Positions 16,631 to 26,500 of a stretch of DNA of 64,000 nucleotides are shown piece after piece. Position 1 is the first letter of the stretch, and each line of letters opens with the position of its first letter. Origin of the DNA: an uncultured Parabacteroides sp. Its GTDB lineage: Bacteria; Bacteroidota; Bacteroidia; Bacteroidales; Tannerellaceae. The notes under the pieces are model-generated. The model made no database searches. It was not told the origin of the DNA and worked only from the letters and a program-made list of their open reading frames with translations. Made by a program: the position numbers and the translations under genes. The stretch is taken from assembly GCA_944325335.1 (NCBI GenBank), contig CALUZR010000006.1:1-64000 (forward strand). Reading direction: 5' to 3'.

Positions 16631-17992
16631 TTATTCGGTTACTTCGCCTCCGCCCATGTCGTCACCGGAAGATTCGAAGTTCCGCTCGCGTTTGCCACGC
16701 AAGATGTTAATGTCTCCTTTGAGTTTGTAATGCCGTCCGTCGGAACCTTCCGCCTCGATGACATAAAAGTAAACGCCCGGAAGGACAAGTTTCCCGTTCT
16801 TCTTCCCGTCCCAACCTTGTGCGGGATTCGTCCAGTGGTAAATCTGTTGCCCCCACCGGTTGAATATCCAGCAGGAGAAACGCACCAACGACTTGTATGC
16901 CACGCGGAACTCATCGTTCACACCCGGCGTCGTACCCGGCGAAAAGGCGTTCGGGACATCCAAGAAGGATTCGGCCACATCGAGCGCGAACGACATGCTT
17001 TGGTAGCAATTGCCCGTCCGGTCGCTCACTTCAATCATGGCAGTATATTGCCCGAACTCGGTAAAGGTGTATTCCACTTCCGGATCAGTAAAGCGTATCA
17101 AGGGATTGTCTTCTCCATCTTCATTGCGATAGATCTTCCAGACGTAGAGCGAGGCGACGGGGTCGTTGGCATACGCCGTGAAGCGGACCGTGGCTGGGGC
17201 GGAGAGCTGCCCTTCGCCCGTAGTTGCCATATTGCCGGCTATCTCTTGGAAGACTGTCGTATCGGCTTCGAGGGCAATCATCGAGGTCTCGTAATAACCG
17301 ATCGTCGCGCTTTGCGGTTGCCCGAAGTGCGCGGCATATTGGTCTCCCGTGAGGACGATGTCCGTATCGACGAAGACCGAATCGATGGCCTCGCGGAACG
17401 GGTTGTCGGTCTGCACCGTCCGGCGGACTTCCCGGAAGAGCTGCCCCTCTTCGTCCCATTCCAACGTATTGAAAGAGACTTCAAACTCCCGCGCGAGCGT
17501 CCGGCTCAGCCCATTCGTCGGATAATAATAGCGGAGGTTATCCATCTCCGCGCTCGATTGCAGCAATACACCCGAGCAGGAACTATTCTCCGACACGGCC
17601 ACATTCTCGAACCGAACGGGATGTTTCGCATAATCAATGATCCATATATAATAGGAAGAAGAGACGCCCTCGTCGACATAATAACCATATCCGTCCTCGA
17701 CGTGCGAGAGCGTGGAGGTCGTCCCGTTTTGGGTCGATTCTACCGGTTCGGAATCTCCTAAGCGGCTGGTCTTGTAGCGATACCATTGGTGCTGGGAAGA
17801 GGAGGAGGTGTAGCTTATCGTCACGTTTTCTACCCCGTTCACGACATAGACCTTCAGCTTGTATGCCGTCTCGTCGGCCGCCAGCATCGGTTCGCCCGTC
17901 CCGCCCCGCACCACGTATTGTTGGGCCAAAGCCGAGCACATTCCCGCCAGCCAGCATCCTAATATACAAAAGAATCGTATGATTTGCTTCAT
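16631..17992 (-). CDS. Secreted protein with T9SS type-B sorting domain
   Basis: A 453-residue protein with a signal peptide (MKQIIRFFCILGCWLAGMCS, cleaved near ALAQ). The middle is beta-rich and includes a PKD-like segment (EYTFTEFGQYTAMIEVSDRT). The C-terminus is a gliding-motility-associated type-B sorting domain (VPNAFSPGTTPGVNDEF, IFNRWGQQIYHW, GWDGKKNGKLVLPGVYFYVI). An extra tail of about 22 residues (RGKRERNFESSGDDMGGGEV) follows the usual end, which is odd. The binding target is unknown. It heads a run of five closely spaced genes to nadD. Confidence 0.82.
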   Translation of the reverse strand: MKQIIRFFCILGCWLAGMCSALAQQYVVRGGTGEPMLAADETAYKLKVYVVNGVENVTISYTSSSSQHQWYRYKTSRLGDSEPVESTQNGTTSTLSHVEDGYGYYVDEGVSSSYYIWIIDYAKHPVRFENVAVSENSSCSGVLLQSSAEMDNLRYYYPTNGLSRTLAREFEVSFNTLEWDEEGQLFREVRRTVQTDNPFREAIDSVFVDTDIVLTGDQYAAHFGQPQSATIGYYETSMIALEADTTVFQEIAGNMATTGEGQLSAPATVRFTAYANDPVASLYVWKIYRNEDGEDNPLIRFTDPEVEYTFTEFGQYTAMIEVSDRTGNCYQSMSFALDVAESFLDVPNAFSPGTTPGVNDEFRVAYKSLVRFSCWIFNRWGQQIYHWTNPAQGWDGKKNGKLVLPGVYFYVIEAEGSDGRHYKLKGDINILRGKRERNFESSGDDMGGGEVTE

Positions 17993-18014
17993 ATCCTATG
18001 CTTAAATCGTCTTA

Positions 18015-18022
18015 CAAAAATA
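18015..18022 (-). promoter_or_regulatory. -7 promoter box for the secreted-protein/gmk/nadD run
   Basis: TATTTTTG on the minus strand, 23 bases ahead of the ATG at 17992. Confidence 0.45.
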
Positions 18023-18129
18023 CGGAAAAATGGGTAAAATATTGCCTTCCGCGCTGAAAATGCCTTGAAAAACCTTCCGATTATAATTATGAAGGGAAGA
18101 AAAGACGGCGTGAACGGGTTCTTTCTCCG

Positions 18130-19365
18130 TTATCCTTTCCCTTTTTCTTCCCGGAAAGCTTGGCAGAAGGTGGTCATCAGGAAAATACATAAGCCCAATA
18201 CGCCGACCACGAGGTAGGCTTGGCTCATATCGAATGCCTTCGACACGGCACCAATCAACAAGGGTGCGACCAGCGAACCGATGAAGCTGATACTCGAAAG
18301 GATGCTGAGCGCGATGCCCACGGGCGTATGGGACTTGGCGCCTACGAGGCTATAAATCGTCGGGACGACGCACGAAATGCCCAGCCCTACGAGCATGAAC
18401 CCAAGCGAGTTCACCATCACTTTCAGGGCAAGAGACTCGAACGCGTTTCCCAGCAAGGCAGTCGTAAAGAAGCCTACGAAGATAAACGCGCCCGCCAACT
18501 GCAGGACGTGTTGCTTTCCTAATTGGCGATAGGCCCAATTGGCCAGGAACCTTCCGGCCGTCATCATGACCATAAAGACGAGGAATCCGATCTGAAGGGA
18601 TTTAGGCATCTGGAGGACCGACTCGAAGTAAAGCCCGCTCCAATCGAACATCGCGCTTTCCACGACCAGACCAAACAACCCCACCACGCCAAACTGGATG
18701 AGCAACAGCTCCGGCTTGCGGATAAATTGCCACAGGGCCGAGGGCTCGCGCGATGGCTTCGGTTGCTCCACTTGGGCATATTGTTGCTGCCGGTCTTCTT
18801 GCAAATAATTCCGCCCCAGCCATACGATACCTATAATAATAAGCGCCGAAAGGAGAAAATGCACAAAAGGCGTTACATTATAAAGGATCATCACGAAGCC
18901 CAGCAACGCGCCGAGGCAAGCCGCCAAGCTCCATCCCGCGTGAAACGAGGCCATGATCGTCCGCCCATAAATCCTTTCAATGACAATGCCTTGGGTATTC
19001 AGGGAGATGTCGCACAGGTTCCAGAAGACGCCAAAGCTGAACAAGCAGGCGCCCAACGCGTAAATAGACGACACCGCCCCGATGGCAAAGAGCGAAAGCG
19101 CATAGCCGACGACGCTCGCCTGCACCATCGTCCGGCTCCCCAGGCGCGAGACCAAATAGCCCGCCAGCGGGATGGCCACGAACTTCCCGACCGGAATCAG
19201 GAACAACACCAATCCCCAATAGAACACATCCTCGATGGCGAAGGTCGCCTTCACATCCGGGATGCGGCTGGCCCAGCTCGAGAAGCAAAGCCCCTGCGCC
19301 AGGAAACAGCCCCACACGGCCGCCCGCATCCGCCCTTTCGATTGCTTTATTTCTTCTTTCTCCAT
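18130..19365 (-). CDS. MFS transporter (YbjJ-like)
   Basis: A 411-residue, twelve-span major-facilitator protein. LVSRLGSRTMVQAS after the second helix is the degenerate MFS loop motif; FWNLCDISLNTQGIVIE resembles the YbjJ/FucP-like subgroup, as does FHAGWSLAACLGALLG. The two halves are separated by a hydrophilic loop at about residues 195-215. The substrate cannot be read from the sequence; a sugar or a drug is equally possible. It is divergent from nadE, each gene having its own -7 box in the 83-base gap. Confidence 0.75.
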   Translation of the reverse strand: MEKEEIKQSKGRMRAAVWGCFLAQGLCFSSWASRIPDVKATFAIEDVFYWGLVLFLIPVGKFVAIPLAGYLVSRLGSRTMVQASVVGYALSLFAIGAVSSIYALGACLFSFGVFWNLCDISLNTQGIVIERIYGRTIMASFHAGWSLAACLGALLGFVMILYNVTPFVHFLLSALIIIGIVWLGRNYLQEDRQQQYAQVEQPKPSREPSALWQFIRKPELLLIQFGVVGLFGLVVESAMFDWSGLYFESVLQMPKSLQIGFLVFMVMMTAGRFLANWAYRQLGKQHVLQLAGAFIFVGFFTTALLGNAFESLALKVMVNSLGFMLVGLGISCVVPTIYSLVGAKSHTPVGIALSILSSISFIGSLVAPLLIGAVSKAFDMSQAYLVVGVLGLCIFLMTTFCQAFREEKGKG

Positions 19366-19387
19366 GCTTGTTTGTTTGATTCGAGTG

Positions 19388-19395
19388 CAAAGGTA
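19388..19395 (-). promoter_or_regulatory. -7 promoter box for the MFS gene
   Basis: TACCTTTG on the minus strand, 22 bases upstream of the ATG at 19365. Confidence 0.5.
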
Positions 19396-19409
19396 AAGAG
19401 AAAAATCTG

Positions 19410-19417
19410 TATATTTG
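19410..19417 (+). promoter_or_regulatory. -7 promoter box for nadE
   Basis: TATATTTG on the plus strand, 31 bases upstream of the nadE ATG. Together with the box at 19388-19395 it forms a compact divergent promoter. Confidence 0.5.
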
Positions 19418-19448
19418 TCCAGAAATTTTCAAAAGTCTGAATCAAGAT

Positions 19449-21398
19449 ATGACACGTATGGATTATGGATATGTAAAAGTGGCCGCCGCGGTGCCTCAGG
19501 TACAGGTGGCCGATTGTTTTTATAATATAGAACAAATCGAACGGTTGATGCGCCGGGCGGCCGACAAGGGCGTACAAGTGCTGGTCTTCCCAGAGCTTTG
19601 CATCACGGGATATACTTGCCAGGACCTGTTCCTGCAGGATACGTTGCTTTCGAACGCCGAAGAGGCGCTGCTGCAATTGGTGCACGAGACGGAGGATTTG
19701 CCCGTCCTCACCTTCGTAGGGTTGCCGCTCCGCGCTGCGAACCAGTTGTTCAACGCGGCGGTGGCCATCCAATCGGGGGAAATCATCGGGGTGGTGCCGA
19801 AGATGTACCTCCCGAACTACCGGGAATACCAGGAGCAGCGCTGGTTCACGTCGTCGGAACGCCAGTTGGAAGACTTGGTGTACATCGGCGAAGACCCTTA
19901 TCCCATGCACCGGCAATTCATCTTCAACGCCGAGCGGGTGGCCGTGGCGGTCGATATTTGTGAAGACCTGTGGATGCCGATTCCGCCCAGTACCTCGATG
20001 ACAATGGCAGGGGCCGATATCATCGTCAACCTTTCGGCCAGCAACGAGACCATTGGCAAACAGGCCTACCGCCGCCAGTTGGTAGCCCAGCAATCGGGGC
20101 GTTGCCTCTGCGGGTATGTGTATGCCTCCAGCGGATTCGGCGAATCGACCACCGACCTGGTGTATGCCGGGAGCGCGATGATTGCCGAGAATGGCGTGAT
20201 GCTGGCCGAATCCGAACGCTTCTCGCTGGAGGAGCAACTGGTGATTGCCGATATCGACGTGGAATACCTCCGCCACGACCGATTGATGAAGAACCAATTC
20301 TCTTACCAACCCAAAGAGAAGGATACGGACCTCAACATCCATCTCCCGTTCGACGTTCCGGAGTATCGCCGGGAAGAGGCCAACCGCCTCGCGCGCGCCA
20401 TCGACCCGCATCCGTTCGTCCCCAGCGGCTCGGCCCTGCGCGAACGGTGCGAAGAGATTTTCCAGATACAAACCTGCGGATTGGCCAAGCGCTTGAAGCA
20501 TACCCATGCGAAGACAGCCGTGGTGGGGATTTCCGGCGGATTGGATTCGACGCTGGCGCTGCTGGTGACGGTCCGCGCCTTCGATTTGCTCCAGATTCCC
20601 CGCGAGCGGATCATCGGCATCACCATGCCCGGCTTCGGGACGACCGACCGCACCTACCAGAACGCCGTCGGACTGATCCGTTCCCTCGGCGTCACGTTCC
20701 GCGAGATTTCCATCCGCGAGGCCTGCCTGCAGCATTTCCAAGACATCCACCATAACCCGGAGGTGCACGACGTGACCTACGAGAACAGCCAGGCGCGCGA
20801 ACGGACCCAAATCCTCATGGACGTGGCCAACCAGGAGGGCGGACTGGTCATCGGGACGGGCGACCTCTCGGAATTGGCGCTCGGCTGGGCGACGTACAAC
20901 GGCGACCACATGTCGATGTATGCCGTGAACTGCAGCATTCCCAAGACGTTGGTGAAATACCTGGTCGAATGGGTGGCGCGGCACCAGATGGACGAAGAGA
21001 CGCGCCGCATCCTGCTCGACATCATCGACACGCCCATCAGTCCCGAGCTGATCCCGGCAGACGAACAGGGAAACATCCAGCAAAAGACGGAAGACCTCGT
21101 GGGCCCCTACGAGCTGCACGATTTCTTCCTCTACCACTTCCTGCGCTACGGCGCACGTCCGGCCAAGATCTATTACCTGGCCTGCCAAGCCTTTAGGAAA
21201 CAGTACGACGAGAAGACGATCAAACGATGGCTCCGCACCTTCTTCGTCCGCTTCTTCCAGCAGCAGTTCAAACGCAGTTGCCTGCCCGACGGACCGAAAG
21301 TAGGCAGCGTGAGCCTCTCGCCCCGCGGAGATTGGCGCATGCCGAGCGACGCTTCCGCCGCCCTCTGGCTTTCGGAGATTGATTTGCTTATTGAATGA
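19449..21398 (+). CDS. nadE: Glutamine-dependent NAD+ synthetase
   Basis: A 649-residue two-domain enzyme making NAD from nicotinate adenine dinucleotide. The N-terminal nitrilase-type glutaminase (to about residue 290) shows the Glu (FPELCITGY), Lys (VPKMYLPNYREYQEQRWF) and Cys (AVDICEDLW) triad. The synthetase domain has the ATP P-loop VVGISGGLDSTLALL near residue 360 and GTGDLSELALGWATYNGDHM. Length fits the large glutamine-dependent type. A tandem 41-bp repeat array begins 10 bases after the stop. Confidence 0.95.
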   Translation: MTRMDYGYVKVAAAVPQVQVADCFYNIEQIERLMRRAADKGVQVLVFPELCITGYTCQDLFLQDTLLSNAEEALLQLVHETEDLPVLTFVGLPLRAANQLFNAAVAIQSGEIIGVVPKMYLPNYREYQEQRWFTSSERQLEDLVYIGEDPYPMHRQFIFNAERVAVAVDICEDLWMPIPPSTSMTMAGADIIVNLSASNETIGKQAYRRQLVAQQSGRCLCGYVYASSGFGESTTDLVYAGSAMIAENGVMLAESERFSLEEQLVIADIDVEYLRHDRLMKNQFSYQPKEKDTDLNIHLPFDVPEYRREEANRLARAIDPHPFVPSGSALRERCEEIFQIQTCGLAKRLKHTHAKTAVVGISGGLDSTLALLVTVRAFDLLQIPRERIIGITMPGFGTTDRTYQNAVGLIRSLGVTFREISIREACLQHFQDIHHNPEVHDVTYENSQARERTQILMDVANQEGGLVIGTGDLSELALGWATYNGDHMSMYAVNCSIPKTLVKYLVEWVARHQMDEETRRILLDIIDTPISPELIPADEQGNIQQKTEDLVGPYELHDFFLYHFLRYGARPAKIYYLACQAFRKQYDEKTIKRWLRTFFVRFFQQQFKRSCLPDGPKVGSVSLSPRGDWRMPSDASAALWLSEIDLLIE

Positions 21399-21408
21399 AA
21401 AATACCCC

Positions 21409-21655
21409 GGAAATAATACTACCGCCGCTGAGATTATTTCCGGAGGGCCGGAAATGGTGCTACCGTCCGTAAGATTGCTTCCGGGGGGTCGGAAATGCTC
21501 CCACGACTGGAATTGGGCTGTTCCGGAGGCCCGGAAATAATGCCAGCGCCCGTGGGATTATTTCCGGGGGTCCGGAAACGCTCCCACGACTGGAATCGGA
21601 CTGTTCCGGAGGCCCGGAAATAATAATAGCGTCCGTGGGATTATTTCCGGGGGTC
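21409..21655. repeat. Six tandem 41-bp palindromic units
   Basis: Six units start at 21409, 21450, 21491, 21533, 21574 and 21616 (spacing 41, 41, 42, 41, 42). Each begins GGAAA and ends TTCCGGrGGyC, so every unit can fold on itself and pair across unit borders. Units 1, 4 and 6 share GGAAATAAT and ATTATTTCC; units 3 and 5 share CTCCCACGACTGGAAT, giving a partial alternating pattern. The array is GC-rich compared with other intergenic DNA here. It lies between convergent nadE and susD; nothing else is seen in 21656-21735. Confidence 0.88.
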
Positions 21656-21735
21656 AAAATATAATCGTAGGTACGGCAGCATTATATCCGGGATTTCAAA
21701 GATACCCTCCAGTTGCATGCGGTTTGTTATTATGC

Positions 21736-21770
21736 AAAAAAGGCCGCCTCCTTCATCCAGGAAGCAGCCT
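21736..21770 (-). terminator. Intrinsic terminator of the susC-susD operon
   Basis: On the minus strand GGCTGCTTCCT pairs with AGGAGGCGGCC (with one G-U) and is followed by six Ts. Confidence 0.7.
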
Positions 21771-21806
21771 CTCATTTATTCAGAATTCGTCAGTCGGATT
21801 CAGGCG

Positions 21807-23483
21807 TTATTCCTTATCCCACCAAACGCGTCCGTACTCGTTGTCCAGCGCGCCAAAGGCAGGGTCTTTCTCCATGTCTTCGAAACGCTTGATTTCGTTG
21901 GCGTAGTTTTCAGAGCCTTCGACCGGCATGCTGAACTTGTTGCGGCGCGGCACCCGTTGCAGCTCGCCATAGACGTAGATCGGCTCCCAGGTGATGAGCG
22001 TCGATTCCGTGCTGGGATAATCCACGCGCTTGTACATCGCCCACGATTCGTTGTTGTTCTTGTAATGCTCCACGTAGCTTTGGCAGTAGATCTGCTCTTT
22101 TGCCATTGCGGGATTCCAAGCGATGCCCTCTTGTGTCATGAAGGTATCGATTTCTTCGTCGGACACTTCCATATCGTCCTCGTTCTCGATCTGGATTTGG
22201 CAATATTGCGCCATTTCGCTCCATTGCTTGATGGAAGCGCGCACGCCCTCTTCGTACCATTCTTGGGCCGATTTGATGTTCGACACGCCTTCCAACGTGA
22301 ATTCGGCCGCCATGAAGCAGAAGTCCGCATACGTGACCAAAGGCACCCAGCCGCCTGCGCTTCCGTTATCCTGCGCGCCCTTCCAGAGGCGGGTCTGCGG
22401 GATGTTCATCGGGCGCATGTCGATGTCGTCCAAATAGCGGGACGTACGGCAGACGTCGCTTGCCTGGCCATCGTAGCTGACCGTACCGCCTTCCCAACGG
22501 GTGAGGTCGGTCGGGATGTAAGTGGCTTCCGTCGTCGTCGAGAGGGCATTGAAGGCAGCCACGTTCTCCGGCGTCAGGTTGTTGATTTGGAAGAAGAGGC
22601 GCTTGCGCGGGTCGTTATATTTCTTCAAATAGCCCATGAAGGCTACCGAAGCGCGGTCCATATCGACTACCGAATGCCAGTCGCCCTGCGTCGTCCAATA
22701 GTTGTCGAAATAAAGGATGAAGCTATCTTCCGTCCCTTCGAAGATATTCCCGGAGTTCAACACCTCGGAAGCGATCTGCGTAGCCAATTCGGGTTTCTGC
22801 TTCCAGAGGCGGAGCGCCAGGCGCAGGCGGATGGCATTGGCCGCTTTCGCCCATTTCTTGGCATCGCCATTATAGGCCACGTCGTAGTGCACCATGCTTT
22901 TCTGGTTCGGCAACGTGCCCAACGTAGCGGCGGCCTCTTTCAATTCGTCGTTCCAGATGGTGCACAATTCCTCTTGGGTTTGGAAAGCCGGTTCCAAGGC
23001 TTCCGAATCGCCCCGGCGTGTTCCCCATCCATCCGAATAAACCAACGAACCGTATGTATCGGACGTTTGGATGCCCTTCGTAATCAACAGGACGCGGGCC
23101 GCTTGGATCAAATCCGTATAAGACTCGGCCTCGTCTGCCAAATTCTGTTCCACATAATAAGGAATATGGACGGCATATTTCCCGACCGTGTTGTAATCAT
23201 TATACAATGCATCGCCAAAGCCGGCGCAATCGGTAAAGTTGGTCGTACTGTAGCCCCAAATACCGGTGCAATATTGCATCCAGCGGAGCTTGCAAGCATA
23301 CGAGTCGGCCCAAGCCTCGCCCGCGGTATACATGGCATTTTCTACCTCGTAGAGGAAGATAACCGGATCCACTTCATAAACCGTGTCCGGGCTTTTGTTG
23401 ATTTCCACAAAATCGGCATCGCAAGAAGAGAAAGTGCCCACAGATGCCAATAAAGCCAATATCTGATATTTTATATTTTTCAT
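21807..23483 (-). CDS. SusD/RagB-like nutrient-binding outer-membrane lipoprotein
   Basis: A 558-residue lipoprotein: the signal MKNIKYQILALLASVGTFSS is followed by Cys21, the lipidated residue. It fits the SusD-like_2 group (ADFVEINKSPDTVYEVDPVI, then AKKWAKAANAIRLRLALRLW, the TPR-like helices). Such proteins sit as lids over a SusC barrel. It starts 21 bases after the susC stop, so the two form one operon. The neighbouring DPP-IV-type peptidase suggests that the ligand could be peptide rather than glycan, which is inference. Confidence 0.88.
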   Translation of the reverse strand: MKNIKYQILALLASVGTFSSCDADFVEINKSPDTVYEVDPVIFLYEVENAMYTAGEAWADSYACKLRWMQYCTGIWGYSTTNFTDCAGFGDALYNDYNTVGKYAVHIPYYVEQNLADEAESYTDLIQAARVLLITKGIQTSDTYGSLVYSDGWGTRRGDSEALEPAFQTQEELCTIWNDELKEAAATLGTLPNQKSMVHYDVAYNGDAKKWAKAANAIRLRLALRLWKQKPELATQIASEVLNSGNIFEGTEDSFILYFDNYWTTQGDWHSVVDMDRASVAFMGYLKKYNDPRKRLFFQINNLTPENVAAFNALSTTTEATYIPTDLTRWEGGTVSYDGQASDVCRTSRYLDDIDMRPMNIPQTRLWKGAQDNGSAGGWVPLVTYADFCFMAAEFTLEGVSNIKSAQEWYEEGVRASIKQWSEMAQYCQIQIENEDDMEVSDEEIDTFMTQEGIAWNPAMAKEQIYCQSYVEHYKNNNESWAMYKRVDYPSTESTLITWEPIYVYGELQRVPRRNKFSMPVEGSENYANEIKRFEDMEKDPAFGALDNEYGRVWWDKE

Positions 23484-23504
23484 TTTAAATAGGAATTTAA
23501 TAGA

Positions 23505-26500
23505 TTAGAATGAAACGTTTACGCTAAATCCGACATTACGCGAGAAGACAGCACCACCGCTTTCCAAATATTCGGAACTGTAGGTCGTATTCAAACCTTC
23601 CGGGTGGATATTGTCGGGCAAACTATTGTAAAGATAACCCACGTTGCGGATAATCAGACCCACATTCAGATTCTGGATGAAGGCTTTCTGGGTCCATTTC
23701 TTCGGCACTTGCCAATAGAGGGACAATTCACGCAAAGCGATCCAAGAGCATTCGTGGATACCTTCTTCGCGGATACCGCCAGACCAACCATAGACGTTAT
23801 CATAATACTTGTAGGCAGACAAAGGTTCAACCAAACCTTGCTCGTAAGCCTGCTGGTAGCTCATACCGGATACGTCTTGTCCGCCGATGACAGAACCATC
23901 CTGGAAGACGCCTTCCGGAATAATACCATCATGCACCACGCGGCCTGTGCCATCGGTCAAGGTACGGTCTAAACCGCCATATTGCGTATCACGTCCAGCC
24001 AACGAAGAGGCGATGTTACCGGAGTTCATACCATAATAGTAACTACCCGAGAAGATATCGCCACCAAAGCGCGCATCGATCACGGCATTGAAGGTAATGC
24101 CCTTCCAGCTAACCGAAGTCGTAGCGCCCCACAAGAACTTAGGCTGCAACGAACCGATCTTCACACTCTCATTCGAACGGATGTATGAACCATCGGCATT
24201 CAGGAGCTTTTCGCCCTTCTCATTCCGCTTATAGCCATAGGAAGTATAAATATCACCATACGAGCCGCCTACCGTAGCGTATGCTTGCGTATCGACGCCA
24301 CCTCCTTTCAGTTTGTACATTTCCACGCCGTCGGCCAACTCGATAATCTTATTGCGGTTGCGCGTCAAGTTGAACGACAAATCCCAGTGCCAGTCTTTTG
24401 TCTGGATCGGCGTAGCCGTTACCAAGAGCTCGATACCTTGGTTCTGGATATTACCTGCATTGATCCAACGGGAACTTACGCCCGATTCTGCGGCAACCGG
24501 CAAGCTGAGGATTTGGTTCTTGGTGTTGGTCTTGTACCAAGCGAAGTCAAATCCAATCCGGTTGTTGATGAAGCGCATGTCCAAACCTAACTCGATCGCG
24601 TGCTGTTTCTCCGGTTTCAAGTTCAGGTTCGGCAGTTCATCTTTGTCGAATTTATAGTATGGATAGGTCGAACCATCGAAGTAATTGTCGAAGGTGTTAT
24701 CGAACATGTAATAGCCTGTACCGGTCGTCACGTAAGGATTACAGTCACGACCTACGACAGCATACGAGGCTCTCAATTTACCGAATGACATGAAGTCCGG
24801 CATCACGTCCCGCAAGTCGTCGACAAACAACCACGAACCGCCCACCGAAGGATAGAAATAAGAGGTCTGCCCCGTCCCGTTGTCATAAATCAGGGCTGAG
24901 GACCAGTCGTTACGTCCGGTCACATCCAGGAAGTAGACACCCTGGTAGTCCATGTTGACGAATGCGTAGACCGAGTTGATCCGCTTCTTATTCGTATCGT
25001 AGCGCACATCGGTCGTCGCCTTCTGAACTGAGTTTGTCATGTCGAACAAGCCCGGAACGGTTAATCCGTTCTGCGATTCGGAGTTGTGGTATCCTTCGCG
25101 CGTGTCCCATTGCTCGACCGCAACTGATCCGCTGATGTTGAAGTCGCCGAAAGAGTGTTGTGCGGTCAACATTCCTGTGATCTTATATTGGTCCTTCTTG
25201 TTCTCATGGATCTTGTAGGCGGCTCCATCGTAGTTGCTGGCGCCCGTGGCCATAATCTTCGATTCGTTCGTCGTGTAGAGCTTGTAGATATCTCCCTTTA
25301 CCTTCAGCGACAACCAATCGAGGAGCTTAAAGTCTAAGTTCAAGTAGGCGCGCATGCTCATCTCATCTTGCGTATATTTGTTCTCCAAGTAGTCGTAGAG
25401 GGTTTTGGAGTAGCCGTACGGGTCCTGCGAATTATAGCCGTCGCCCGCCGGGCTGATGTAACGCCGGTCTTGTAACCAATAGTTGGTATCATAATCACGA
25501 GCCACGCTATACATGAAGTCGTAGATAGGAGATCCGTCGCCACCCTGGATCGTCGGGTTCTGGGTCGATGATTCGATATATGAGAATCCTCCGTCGGCTT
25601 TCAACCGTTCGCTGATGTCGTGCGATGCGTTTAAGCTGAACGAGTTTCGCTTAAATTCATTATTGAACGTCAAGCCCTCCGAATTGAGGTTTGAGTAGGA
25701 GAAGCGGAACGCGCTCTTTTCTCCCCCGCCCTGCAAAGCGACGTTGGTGTTCATGTAATGCCCTGTCTGGTACAGGTTCTTCAGGTTGTCTTCCTTGGCA
25801 GAATAGATCATCTCCTGTCCGTCGACGTAAAACGTCTTTCCATCGAAGCGCGGACCGAAGCTGCGTCCTGCGGAAGTGTAGCGGTTTTCCGTCCCGTCGG
25901 AGTTGAGCGCCCATACGGGTGAAGATCCGGTTCCGTACTCATTCTGCATATCGGGATAGGCGTAGATCTTTTCCCACGTCTGCGTATGAGAGACCGAGAT
26001 GCCCAGGCCCTCGCCTTTGCGTCCTTTCTTTGTGGTGATGAGGATCACACCATTGGCCGCCCGCGATCCATAGAGGGCTGTAGCGGCTGCTCCTTTCAGG
26101 ACAGACATCGACTCGAAGTCGTCCGCGTTCAAGTTCTTGAGGTCGTTACCCCAGTCTTGCCCTTGTCCCGTCTTGGTCACCTCGTTGTCGATGATGATTC
26201 CATCAATGACGAAGATCGGCTGGTTATTACCGTCCAACGACGTGTTACCGCGGATGATGATGCGTTGTGAGGATTGAGGTCCCGAGTTTCCCATGTTGAT
26301 CTGGACGCCGGCTACCTTTCCTTGCAATCCGTTGATAGGATTCGGCGAGTTGACCTTCGCGATGTCCTCACCGCTCAGTTCCGTCATGGCATAACCCAGC
26401 GACTTCTCCGAGCGTTTCATTCCTAAGGCAGTCACCACGAGCTCGTCGAGAGCTTGCGAATCTTCCACCAGCTTCACCTTAATGACTCCTTGGCCTGTGT

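Noticed and set aside
16730-17761. Long plus-strand open frame (343 codons) opposite the type-B sorted protein
   Set aside because: Shadow of a secreted protein with a signal peptide and sorting domain.
19347-21188. A 613-codon minus-strand open frame opposite nadE
   Set aside because: It is the antisense shadow of a complete, motif-verified nadE; its composition is rich in His, Arg and Val and it shows no domain.
21717-23453. A 578-codon plus-strand open frame opposite susD
   Set aside because: It mirrors the susD gene and begins inside its terminator; no signal peptide or family pattern.
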